DNA from: Flavobacteriaceae bacterium
Lineage (GTDB): Bacteria; Bacteroidota; Bacteroidia; Flavobacteriales; Flavobacteriaceae
Assembly: GCA_029248405.1 (NCBI GenBank)
Contig: JAQWJJ010000014.1
Location: 1-49,660 of the forward strand
Length of the DNA: 49,660 bases
Direction of reading: 5' to 3'
The position numbers and the translations under genes are program-made. Every line of letters starts with the position of its first letter. Position 1 is the first letter of the stretch. Positions 42,426 to 49,660 of this stretch are shown piece by piece. The notes beneath the pieces were generated by a model. The model ran no database searches, had not been told where the DNA came from, and was given only the letters and a program-made list of their open reading frames with translations.

Positions 42426-43055
42426 TCAAATGTTTCGTTTTGAAATTTCATCTCGCAATTTCGCGGCAGCTTCATAAGCTTCATCATTCAGAGCTTTTTT
42501 CAGAAGCTCTTTGAGCTCTTTGAGGGTGTGTTTGTCGTGATCGATTGGGGGCGATTCTTGAGGACTTGACCGTGGTTTGCCCTCTAATAACTCATCAATT
42601 AGTGCGTCATCCACTTCAGGCACTTCTTCTGTCGCGCTGCTTGATTTGAGGTGGACACCGGCGCGATCCATGATGTCTTTGTAGGTAAAGATAGGGGCGT
42701 TAAAGCGCAGAGCCAGAGCGATGGCATCGCTGGTTCTGGCATCGATGATCTCTTCTAATCCATCTTGTTCCGCGATGATGCTGGAGTAAAAAACACCATC
42801 TGCTAATTTGTGGATGATGACTTGCTTGACCAAAATATGGTACCGATCGGCAAAAGTTTTGAACAAGTCGTGCGTGAGCGGTCGAGGTGGGCGAATTTCT
42901 TTTTCAAGTGCGATCGCAATGGACTGTGCCTCAAAAGCGCCAATGACAATGGGTAATTTACGCTCCCCGAGGTCTTCGCTCAGAATGAGCGCGTAGGCCC
43001 CATTCTGGGTTTGGCTGTAAGAAATGCCTTTAATATTTAAACGAATTAAGCTCAT
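42426..43055 (-). CDS. bifunctional nuclease family (DUF151) protein with UVR motif
   Basis: A protein of 209 residues from the ATG at 43055 (MSLIRLNIKG). The DUF151 core (about 5-130) includes GAYALILSEDLGERKLPIVIGAFEAQSIAIALE (in parts), RPLTHDLF and DARTSDAIALALRFNAPIF. The C-terminal segment ELLKKALNDEAYEAAAKLRDEISKR resembles a UVR motif as in UvrB/ClpC, joined by an acidic linker. Some members cleave DNA or RNA in vitro; the cellular role is unclear. It is followed within 2 bp by nupC, so they are co-transcribed. The eight codons upstream of this ATG are not family-like. Confidence 0.85.
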   Translation of the reverse strand: MSLIRLNIKGISYSQTQNGAYALILSEDLGERKLPIVIGAFEAQSIAIALEKEIRPPRPLTHDLFKTFADRYHILVKQVIIHKLADGVFYSSIIAEQDGLEEIIDARTSDAIALALRFNAPIFTYKDIMDRAGVHLKSSSATEEVPEVDDALIDELLEGKPRSSPQESPPIDHDKHTLKELKELLKKALNDEAYEAAAKLRDEISKRNI

Positions 43056-43139
43056 TTTTTGCTCTGTGAAAAAAGCCAATGCCAGTAAGGCATACTTTGG
43101 TTTCTGCGGCTTTTTAAGGTGTCCACAAAATAAAAAAAA

Positions 43140-44102
43140 TTAAGCGTTTAGGGTCTTAAATTGCTTTAATTTTTCAATCAATTCAGGGACAACATCAAAG
43201 GCATCTCCAACAATTCCGTAATCAGCTGCTTTAAAAAATGGCGCTTCCGGATCTGTGTTGATGACGACTTTAACTTTAGAGGAATTGATTCCAGCCAAAT
43301 GCTGGATTGCGCCACTGATACCAATAGCGATATAAAGATTTGAGGCCACTGGCTTTCCAGTTTGCCCCACATGCTCGCTATGCGGTCTCCATCCTAAATC
43401 AGAGACCGGTTTTGAGCAAGCTGTAGCCGCTCCTAAGACCTCGGCAAGGTCTTCGATCAGGTGCCAGTTTTCGGGCCCTTTTAGTCCCCGGCCAGCGGAT
43501 ACTACAATTTCAGCATCGGCAATCATGACTTTGTCCGTGGCGCGATCTGTTGCTGATACATGGCATTTTGAGGGGTTTAAGTCTGGAGTCAGAGAGGTGG
43601 TCTGGGCTGTCCCCTCGAAATGACTGACGCCGAAAGCGTTTTTGGCCAGGCCAATAAGTTTAACTGCTGAGGTCATTTCTGTTGTGGCTTCAGCTTTATT
43701 GGTGTAGACACTGTGGGTGACTTGAAACGGGCTGGTACTCAAAGGCAGTTGTGTACAATTCGGCACATATGCTGCATCAAGCCCTACGGCGAGCATTGGT
43801 GCTAGATAGCGACTGTTGGCGCTTGACGACACCAAGACAACTTCTGCTTCAACAGATTTTGCAGATTGAGCTATGGCTTGGGCGAAAGCGTCGGCACTGA
43901 ATGACTGCAGCGCCTCATGTTCGATGTGAACAATCTGTTGAGCCCCATATTGCGCTAAGTTCTGTGTGCCAACATCAGCCATAACGGCAACATAGAGTGT
44001 GGTTCCTAATTGATCTGCAAGGGCACGACCATAAGAAATGAGTTCTTGGGCGATTTTTTTGATGATGCCTTGATCTGATTCGGCATAGACTAATACGGAC
44101 AT
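43140..44102 (-). CDS. etfA: electron transfer flavoprotein subunit alpha
   Basis: A protein of 320 residues. With EtfB it carries electrons from acyl-CoA dehydrogenases to the quinone pool. The FAD-binding C-terminal half shows VVSAGRGLKGPENW, EVLGAATACSKPVSDLGW, VGQTGKPVASNLYIAIGISGAIQHLAG (in parts) and INTDPEAPFFKAADYGIVGD. Length is standard. It is 54 bp downstream of etfB in the same operon. Confidence 0.96.
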   Translation of the reverse strand: MSVLVYAESDQGIIKKIAQELISYGRALADQLGTTLYVAVMADVGTQNLAQYGAQQIVHIEHEALQSFSADAFAQAIAQSAKSVEAEVVLVSSSANSRYLAPMLAVGLDAAYVPNCTQLPLSTSPFQVTHSVYTNKAEATTEMTSAVKLIGLAKNAFGVSHFEGTAQTTSLTPDLNPSKCHVSATDRATDKVMIADAEIVVSAGRGLKGPENWHLIEDLAEVLGAATACSKPVSDLGWRPHSEHVGQTGKPVASNLYIAIGISGAIQHLAGINSSKVKVVINTDPEAPFFKAADYGIVGDAFDVVPELIEKLKQFKTLNA

Positions 44103-44156
44103 AGGACTATTTTTTCTGTGGTTTTATAAACGTTGTGATGCTTTTTAATGGAGTGG

Positions 44157-44897
44157 TTAAAGAACTTTAGCTTCTTTGTGCAACAGGTCGATCAGTTCAT
44201 CAACACCAGAGACGAGGGTTACCGCTTCTTTTGGTGCTGGTTTTTCATAACTTAAAGTTGTCGCAGTGGAGGCCACAGGAGTTAATTCTTTGACATGCAG
44301 AGGCTTGCTGCGGGCTTGCATGATGCCACGCATATTGGGAATGCGCAGATCGCTTTCTTCAACAAGTCCTTTTTGCCCACCAATGACCAATGGCAGTGCG
44401 ACCTCAATCGTTTCTTTTCCACCATCAATCTCACGAACCGCCAAAGCTTTGCCATGGTCAATATCGAGCTTGATACAGGTGTTGACAAAAGCAAATCCTG
44501 TCAATTGAGCCAGCATGCCAGGGACCATGCCGCCATTGTAGTCCAAGGACTCTCGACCGGCTATGATCAAGTCGTAATCATCCTCCGAGACAATTTGCGC
44601 CAATGCCTTGGCAACAACCAAACCGTCTGTGGCGGGGACAGCCACTCGAATCGCTTCGTCAGCCCCTATCGCTAAGGCCTTACGTAGGGTAGGCTCGCAC
44701 TGGGCGTCACCAACCGTGATCACGTGGACAGAAGCCCCTTGTTGTTCTTTAAACCACAGCGCTCGAGTGAGGCCAAACTCGTCGTTGGGATTGATGACAT
44801 ATTGCACCCCATTCTGATCGAATTTGGTGTTGTTGTCTGTAAAGTTAATCTTGGAAGTGGTGTCTGGAACGTGACTGATACACACTAATATTTTCAT
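44157..44897 (-). CDS. etfB: electron transfer flavoprotein subunit beta
   Basis: A protein of 246 residues from the ATG at 44897 (MKILVCISHVPDTTSKI). Family motifs are FGLTRALWFKEQQ, GADEAIRVAV, IIAGRESLDYNGGMVPGMLAQL, VREIDGGKETIEVALPLVIGGQKGL and RGIMQARSKPL. It binds AMP and pairs with EtfA. The 20 codons upstream in the same frame are not family-like and are excluded. The gene is divergent from pdhB, with a 28-bp palindrome about 59 nt before its ATG. Confidence 0.95.
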   Translation of the reverse strand: MKILVCISHVPDTTSKINFTDNNTKFDQNGVQYVINPNDEFGLTRALWFKEQQGASVHVITVGDAQCEPTLRKALAIGADEAIRVAVPATDGLVVAKALAQIVSEDDYDLIIAGRESLDYNGGMVPGMLAQLTGFAFVNTCIKLDIDHGKALAVREIDGGKETIEVALPLVIGGQKGLVEESDLRIPNMRGIMQARSKPLHVKELTPVASTATTLSYEKPAPKEAVTLVSGVDELIDLLHKEAKVL

Positions 44898-44955
44898 AGG
44901 AAAAGAATTGTTTTGGACGCGTTTTATTTCGTTGTAAAGATACACTATTCCCTCC

Positions 44956-44983
44956 ATTTTTGCTATGCACGCATAGTAAAAAT
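44956..44983. promoter_or_regulatory. 28-bp near-perfect palindrome between etfB and pdhB
   Basis: ATTTTTGCTATGC, AC, GCATAGTAAAAAT: two 13-base arms with one G-T mismatch position. It lies where the -33 region of etfB would be (a weak -7, TATCTTTA, is at 44935-44942 on the minus strand). It is a candidate operator for a dimeric regulator of etfBA; the regulator is unknown. Confidence 0.55.
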
Positions 44984-45026
44984 GAATAAAATTGATAAAA
45001 AGTGAAGAGAACTTTTTAAATAATAT

Positions 45027-45034
45027 TATTTTTG
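45027..45034 (+). promoter_or_regulatory. -7 promoter element of pdhB
   Basis: TATTTTTG matches the Bacteroidota consensus, 42 bp before the ATG at 45077. No good -33 TTTG is seen. It lies 43 bp from the palindrome. Confidence 0.5.
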
Positions 45035-45076
45035 TCGTTCTGAAAATTGATCAGAGCTTTAATCATCAAATTTACC

Positions 45077-46057
45077 ATGAAAACGATTCAATTTAGAGAG
45101 GCCATTTGTGAAGCAATGAGTGAAGAAATGCGCCGTGACGAAAGTATATTTTTAATGGGTGAAGAAGTGGCCGAATATAACGGTGCTTACAAAGCCAGTA
45201 AAGGAATGCTCGACGAATTTGGTGCGAAGCGTGTCATTGATACGCCTATTTCTGAGTTGGGGTTTGCAGGAATTGCTACTGGATCTGCCATGAATGGAAA
45301 TCGGCCGATTGTCGAATTCATGACCTTTAACTTTTCATTGGTGGGTATTGATCAAATCATCAATAATGCCGCTAAAATTCGCCAAATGAGTGGCGGTCAA
45401 TTCAATTGTCCTATCGTCTTTAGAGGACCTACGGCTTCTGCAGGACAATTGGCGGCAACACACTCTCAGGCTTTTGAAAGCTGGTTCGCCAATACTCCTG
45501 GGCTTAAGGTTGTGGTGCCAAGTAACCCTGCCGATGCAAAGGGTCTGCTCAAGAGCGCAATCCGTGATGATGACCCCGTTATCTTTATGGAAAGCGAGCA
45601 AATGTATGGAGATAAAGGTGAAGTGCCTGAAGGTGAGTATCTTATTCCACTGGGCGTTGCCGAAATCAAAAGAGCAGGTACAGATGTTACCATTGTATCT
45701 TTTGGCAAAATTATTAAAGAGGCGTATGCTGCAGCCGAAACTTTAGCTCAAGAAGGCATCGAATGCGAGATCATTGACTTGCGCACCGTAAGACCTATGG
45801 ACCACGATGCGATATTGGAGAGCGTTAAAAAAACAAACCGTCTCGTGATTCTTGAAGAAGCGTGGCCCTTTGGCAACGTAGCGACAGAAATCACTTATCA
45901 AGTGCAGTCTCAGGCTTTTGATTATTTGGATGCGCCAATCGTCAAAATAAATACTGCCGATACACCCGCGCCGTATTCGCCGGTGCTGCTTGCGGAGTGG
46001 TTGCCAAATCGTGATGACGTGGTAAAGGCAGTCAAAAAAGTGATGTACCGTTCTTAA
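45077..46057 (+). CDS. pdhB: pyruvate dehydrogenase E1 component subunit beta
   Basis: A protein of 326 residues from the ATG at 45077 (MKTIQFREAICEAMSEEM). Motifs are MGEEVAEYNGAYKASKGM, DTPISELGFAGIATGSAM, EFMTFNFSLVGIDQIINNAAK (in parts), GGQFNCPIVFRGP and the C-terminal LRTVRPMD and EEAWPFGNVATEI. It contacts the thiamine diphosphate cofactor bound by the alpha subunit, which is not in this window. The ten codons upstream are excluded because the family N-terminus is at this ATG. It is divergent from etfB, an association I recall from flavobacteria. Confidence 0.93.
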   Translation: MKTIQFREAICEAMSEEMRRDESIFLMGEEVAEYNGAYKASKGMLDEFGAKRVIDTPISELGFAGIATGSAMNGNRPIVEFMTFNFSLVGIDQIINNAAKIRQMSGGQFNCPIVFRGPTASAGQLAATHSQAFESWFANTPGLKVVVPSNPADAKGLLKSAIRDDDPVIFMESEQMYGDKGEVPEGEYLIPLGVAEIKRAGTDVTIVSFGKIIKEAYAAAETLAQEGIECEIIDLRTVRPMDHDAILESVKKTNRLVILEEAWPFGNVATEITYQVQSQAFDYLDAPIVKINTADTPAPYSPVLLAEWLPNRDDVVKAVKKVMYRS

Positions 46058-46230
46058 TCCAAGATTATAGTGCTGCGGGGTCTGCTTCCCGCTGCGCACC
46101 GCTCTATACCTGATGGCTCAGACGCTTTTATAAGGGCTGTGGGCCCCTGGCATGATGCTCTTGGGAGGGCCTGTCTTGCCGCCTGTTAAAATTCCGGCCT
46201 ATAGATCGATAGAATACTAATCAATTTTAC

Positions 46231-46238
46231 TACTTTTG
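46231..46238 (+). promoter_or_regulatory. -7 promoter element of hppA
   Basis: TACTTTTG matches TAnnTTTG, 40 bp before the hppA ATG at 46279. No clear -33 box at normal spacing. The sequence between pdhB and this element (46058-46200) is GC-rich and can form hairpins such as GCGGG/CCCGC, but I recognise nothing in it. Confidence 0.45.
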
Positions 46239-46278
46239 CACCGCAAAAAAAGCGAACATAACACAAAATTAAAGTACT

Positions 46279-48711
46279 ATGTTAGAACAAAATATTATTT
46301 ACGTACCAATTGCATTATCTATTTTAGGTCTGCTTTTCATGTTGGTAAAAATGAACTGGGTAAAGAAGCAATCAGCTGGTAGCGAGCGCATGCAGTTTAT
46401 TTCTAAGAGTATTAAGGAAGGCGCCCTAGCTTTTCTCAATGCTGAATATCGTTTGTTGGTCGTATTTGCCGTCATCGCGGCGGTGTTGCTTTACATCGTT
46501 TCGACCATGGTGCCAAACACCAGCTGGATGATTGTTCCAGCCTTTATTATTGGTGCGATCTTCTCAGCTTTAGCGGGAAATATCGGGATGCGTGTGGCCA
46601 CCGAAGCTAATGCACGTACTGCGGAAGCAGCAAAGACCTCATTGCCACAAGCACTAAAAGTTTCTTTTGGTGGTGGTACAGTAATGGGTCTTGGTGTCGC
46701 AGGGCTTGCGGTGTTAGGATTAAGTTTGTTCTTCATGTTCTTCTTAGGTCAGTTTATGGGCCAAGAAGGTACATTTTATAATAATATGACCATTGTGCTT
46801 GAAGCGCTTGCTGGTTTCTCTTTAGGAGCAGAAAGTATTGCATTGTTTGCGCGAGTCGGTGGAGGAATTTATACGAAAGCGGCTGATGTTGGTGCGGATT
46901 TAGTAGGAAAAGTAGAAGCAGGAATTCCTGAAGACGATCCCCGCAACCCAGCAACAATAGCGGATAACGTTGGAGATAATGTTGGTGATGTGGCTGGTAT
47001 GGGTGCTGACTTGTTTGGTTCTTATGTGGCTACTGTTCTTGCGGCTATGGTATTGGGGAATTATGTCATTCGTGATATGTCTGCTGCTCATCAGTTTACA
47101 GATAATTTCAATAATATGGGCCCTATTTTACTGCCACTTGTTATCGCAGGTGTTGGTATTTTGGCCTCAATTATTGGTACTCTATTTGTGGGGATCAAAA
47201 ATAACGACGCCAAAGAAGCACAAGTACAAAAGGCCCTTGATATGGGGAACTGGACTGCCATTCTTTTGACACTTGTAGCGAGTTGGTTCCTTATTGATTG
47301 GATGCTTCCAGAAACCATGACCATGAATTTCTTCGGCGAAGGCGCCAAAGAAATTGCGTCTATAAATGTATTTTGGTCGGCGGTGATTGGATTGGCCGTT
47401 GGGGCATTGATCTCTATGGTTACAGCGTATTATACTAGTCTTGGTAAGAAACCGGTTATGGATATTGTTGAAAATTCTTCTACCGGGGCCGCGACAAATA
47501 TCATTGCTGGACTTTCAGTAGGTATGTATTCGACTTTTTCATCGGTGATATTGTTTGCTGCAGCCATCTATGGTTCTTATGAATTAGCTGGATTTTATGG
47601 GGTGGCTTTAGCCGCATCTGCGATGATGGCGACCACAGCGATGCAATTGGCTATTGATGCCTTTGGACCGATCGCGGACAATGCTGGTGGTGTTGCTGAG
47701 ATGAGTGAATTGGAGCCACACGTTAGAGAACGTACCGATATTTTAGATTCAGTGGGGAACACCACTGCAGCTGTAGGAAAGGGATTTGCGATTGCTTCGG
47801 CAGCACTTACTGCTTTGGCATTGTTTGCGGCCTATGTGACCTTCACTGGTATCGAAGGAATTAATATTTTCAAGGCTGATGTTTTGGCCATGTTGTTTGT
47901 AGGGGGTATGATTCCTGTTGTTTTCTCAGCAATGGCTATGAAATCTGTCGGTAAAGCAGCCATGGAAATGGTGCAAGAAGTGCGTCGTCAATTCCGTGAG
48001 ATTCCTGGAATTATGGAAGGTACAGGAACCCCAGAATACGCCAAGTGTGTTGATATTTCAACAAAGGCAGCATTGAAAGAAATGCTATTGCCTGGTTTGT
48101 TGACCATAGTGACGCCAATTTTTGTTGGATTAGTTTTTGGTGCCGAACCACTAGGAGGTTATATGGCCGGTGTCTGTGTGAGTGGTGTCATGTGGGCAAT
48201 ATTTCAAAATAATGCCGGTGGTGCCTGGGATAATGCCAAGAAGTCTTTTGAGGCTGGTGTTGTCATTAATGGCGAAATGACCTACAAAGGCAGTGACGCG
48301 CACAAGGCAGCAGTCACAGGGGATACTGTTGGAGATCCATTTAAGGATACCTCAGGACCATCCATGAATATCTTGATTAAGTTAACTTGTCTTGTCGGTT
48401 TGGTAATTGCGCCAATCCTTGGTGGACATGGCAGTGCACAAGACCATGGTGCAGCTGATGCGCCAGCAGAACAGGTCGTTGCACCCCAGACTCAAGAAAA
48501 ACAAGTGACAGTAGAAATGGACCAACAAGGTGACCTGACAACAGCTACTGTAACAATTGTTGAAACTGTAGAGGGTAAAGTGGTAGAGACTGTCCAGGAG
48601 ATTAGTGGCACAACAGAAGAGGTTAAGGCACAAGTAGAAGCTTTGACAACCGCTCGAATTAATGTTGCTGTAGAGGAATTGAAAGAAGAAAAAGAAGAGA
48701 CAGAGCAGTAG
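46279..48711 (+). CDS. hppA: membrane-bound ion-pumping pyrophosphatase
   Basis: A protein of 810 residues with about 16 membrane helices that couples pyrophosphate hydrolysis to proton or sodium export. Active-site motifs are [33 protein letters not shown] (in parts: [27 protein letters not shown]), GPIADNAGG, and near the C-terminus [24 protein letters not shown] rather than the lysine form (GNTTKA) points to the K-dependent class, which in Bacteroidota can pump both sodium and protons. The core ends near residue 720; a further 90 residues follow (Glu/Gln/Thr/Val-rich, [16 protein letters not shown] to EEKEETEQ), unlike most family members. It is a single gene with a terminator. Confidence 0.95.
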   Translation: MLEQNIIYVPIALSILGLLFMLVKMNWVKKQSAGSERMQFISKSIKEGALAFLNAEYRLLVVFAVIAAVLLYIVSTMVPNTSWMIVPAFIIGAIFSALAGNIGMRVATEANARTAEAAKTSLPQALKVSFGGGTVMGLGVAGLAVLGLSLFFMFFLGQFMGQEGTFYNNMTIVLEALAGFSLGAESIALFARVGGGIYTKAADVGADLVGKVEAGIPEDDPRNPATIADNVGDNVGDVAGMGADLFGSYVATVLAAMVLGNYVIRDMSAAHQFTDNFNNMGPILLPLVIAGVGILASIIGTLFVGIKNNDAKEAQVQKALDMGNWTAILLTLVASWFLIDWMLPETMTMNFFGEGAKEIASINVFWSAVIGLAVGALISMVTAYYTSLGKKPVMDIVENSSTGAATNIIAGLSVGMYSTFSSVILFAAAIYGSYELAGFYGVALAASAMMATTAMQLAIDAFGPIADNAGGVAEMSELEPHVRERTDILDSVGNTTAAVGKGFAIASAALTALALFAAYVTFTGIEGINIFKADVLAMLFVGGMIPVVFSAMAMKSVGKAAMEMVQEVRRQFREIPGIMEGTGTPEYAKCVDISTKAALKEMLLPGLLTIVTPIFVGLVFGAEPLGGYMAGVCVSGVMWAIFQNNAGGAWDNAKKSFEAGVVINGEMTYKGSDAHKAAVTGDTVGDPFKDTSGPSMNILIKLTCLVGLVIAPILGGHGSAQDHGAADAPAEQVVAPQTQEKQVTVEMDQQGDLTTATVTIVETVEGKVVETVQEISGTTEEVKAQVEALTTARINVAVEELKEEKEETEQ

Positions 48712-48733
48712 TAATTGTCTCGTGATAGGATAT

Positions 48734-48764
48734 AAAAAACCCGATGAAATTCATCGGGTTTTTT
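48734..48764. terminator. bidirectional terminator between hppA and dNK
   Basis: Stem CCCGATGA/TCATCGGG with a 3-base loop, flanked by six A and six T residues, so it works on both strands for the two convergent genes. Confidence 0.9.
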
Positions 48765-48779
48765 GTGTTTTATCATGGA

Positions 48780-49394
48780 CTAAAACAGACCATGTAGTTC
48801 GGCGTCAATCCGGTTGATGACCTCACCAAGATCTTCTTGGTTGTCTACAAAATCTAAATGATCCACATCGATGATCAGCAAAGGACCTTTGTCATAGTGA
48901 TGGATCCAAGCTTCATAACGCTCGTTAAGCCGACTCAGGTAATCGATACTGATTGAATTTTCGTATTCTCTGCCGCGTTTGTGTATTTGTTTGACTAAAT
49001 TAGGGATAGAACTGCGCAGATAAATCAACAGGTCAGGCCCTTTAGTGACACTTTCCATAAGGTTAAACAAAGAACTATAGTTCTCAAAGTCTCTGTTGGT
49101 CATAAGACCCATGGCATGAAGGTTAGGAGCAAAAATAAAGGCGTCCTCATAAATGGTGCGGTCTTGAATGACATTCTTCCCACTCTCACGAATTGAAAGA
49201 ATTTGACGGAATCGACTGTTGAGAAAATAAATTTGAAGGTTGAAAGACCAACGCTCCATTTGATTGTAAAAATCATCGAGGTATGGATTGTCCTCCACTT
49301 CCTCGTAATGTGGTTTCCATTTATAATGTTTTGCAAGCAAACCGGTTAAGGTTGTCTTGCCTGAGCCTATATTTCCGGCGACAGCGACATGCAT
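48780..49394 (-). CDS. deoxynucleoside kinase (dAK/dGK type)
   Basis: A protein of 204 residues that phosphorylates deoxynucleosides for salvage. The P-loop is AGNIGSGKTT (near 6-15), with DRTIYEDAFIF (near 78-88, the DR(S/T) catalytic motif), and the lid-type KRGREYENSISIDYL (near 143-157). It is the stand-alone relative of the domain fused to FolK at 17829-18950. The two differ at the start (VAVAGNIGSGKTT versus IAIEGNIGAGKTS), so they may have different base preferences. It is followed by a partial gene 6 bp upstream on the same strand. Confidence 0.94.
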   Translation of the reverse strand: MHVAVAGNIGSGKTTLTGLLAKHYKWKPHYEEVEDNPYLDDFYNQMERWSFNLQIYFLNSRFRQILSIRESGKNVIQDRTIYEDAFIFAPNLHAMGLMTNRDFENYSSLFNLMESVTKGPDLLIYLRSSIPNLVKQIHKRGREYENSISIDYLSRLNERYEAWIHHYDKGPLLIIDVDHLDFVDNQEDLGEVINRIDAELHGLF

Positions 49395-49400
49395 ACTCCT

Positions 49401-49660
49401 TTAGTTGTTAGATGGATTTATGGTATAGCGCAATAATTGTACTCCGTCGTAAATATAAAGTAAATCTTGGGTTAGCTGCAAACCTTTTATTGGATTTTCA
49501 GACCTGTCTATGGCCAATAACTTAGGCCCCATTGGATCGAGTAAAAATAAGTCATCACCCTTAGCTCCTAGGATCAGGTCTTGGTTGTAAACGATGTGAT
49601 CATAGGACTCACTTGGCGCAGACCAAGCCAAATTGCCGAAATTATCAACCCTAATCAAAA
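49401..49660 (-). CDS. 3' end of an unknown protein, possibly a beta-propeller (partial)
   Basis: The minus-strand frame is open from the right edge to its stop at 49401, giving about 86 residues. They contain repeated short blade-like patterns (RVDNFGNLAWSAP, DLILGAKGDDLFLLDPMGPKLLAID, LLYIYDGVQLLRYTI) typical of a beta-propeller or WD/NHL-like repeat, but no family can be named. The start lies beyond the window. It is 6 bp upstream of the deoxynucleoside kinase gene and probably co-transcribed with it. Confidence 0.7.
   Translation of the reverse strand, partial: LIRVDNFGNLAWSAPSESYDHIVYNQDLILGAKGDDLFLLDPMGPKLLAIDRSENPIKGLQLTQDLLYIYDGVQLLRYTINPSNN

Noticed and set aside
44295-44675. 126-codon frame antisense to etfB
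   Set aside because: Shadow of a conserved gene without family features.

Overview
The window reads as chromosome of a Bacteroidota bacterium, most likely a flavobacterium (class Flavobacteriia, probably Flavobacteriaceae). The evidence is: type IX secretion (T9SS) components and sorting domains; a PorP/SprF protein; a conserved block of CBS protein, NAD kinase, DUF6089 barrel, UppS, BamA and two OmpH/Skp genes next to pdxJ; a FolK-deoxynucleoside kinase fusion; a membrane pyrophosphatase; and repeated Bacteroidota-type promoters (TTTG or TTG, about 20 bp, TAnnTTTG). Almost all genes are intact single-copy housekeeping genes. I see no insertion sequences, phage genes, CRISPR arrays or rRNA.

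Layout. 1-1712: end of a T9SS cargo gene, a porP/sprF gene and a gamma carbonic anhydrase. 1709-9678 (minus): CBS-nadK, then a DUF6089 barrel, uppS, bamA and two ompH genes, a strong terminator, and murI; this is envelope biogenesis. 9763-14661 (plus): pdxJ with an alpha/beta hydrolase, then tig, clpP and clpX (folding and proteolysis). 14718-22239: GH3-like protein, DUF2797 protein, YhhQ-type transporter, FolK-dNK fusion, TrmH methyltransferase and mutS. 22272-22569: tRNA-Gly(GCC) and tRNA-Leu(TAA), each followed by its own terminator.

22570-29581 is the one disturbed region. It holds a probably frameshifted small gene, an EI24/CysZ-like gene with an internal stop and a lost C-terminus, a 1781-residue secreted M4 metalloprotease, and a junction near 29400 where the 5' parts of two unrelated genes (an ABC transporter ATPase and a T9SS-type exported protein) run into each other. 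The rest of the window shows little decay.

29655-35610: a glutathione peroxidase; a TrpB2-type tryptophan synthase beta gene preceded by a short leader peptide with two adjacent Trp codons and a textbook terminator (a candidate attenuator); a small XRE regulator; an outer membrane barrel; a small lipoprotein; an S24-type repressor behind a promoter with two identical 16-bp direct repeats; and the Kdo transferase kdtA. 35700-49660: a DegT aminotransferase with galE, then a long minus-strand series (fabD, folA, tonB-like, thyA, nupC, bifunctional nuclease, etfA, etfB), a divergent pyruvate dehydrogenase E1-beta gene with a 28-bp palindrome in the shared intergenic space, the proton/sodium pyrophosphatase hppA, a stand-alone deoxynucleoside kinase and a partial gene at the edge.

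Nucleotide and folate supply recurs (thyA, folA, FolK-dNK, a second dNK, NupC), as does envelope and outer membrane assembly. The most useful leads are the tryptophan leader upstream of trpB2, the double-truncation junction near 29400, the direct-repeat operator of the S24 regulator and the etf/pdhB palindrome. I did not find an obviously new multi-gene system.
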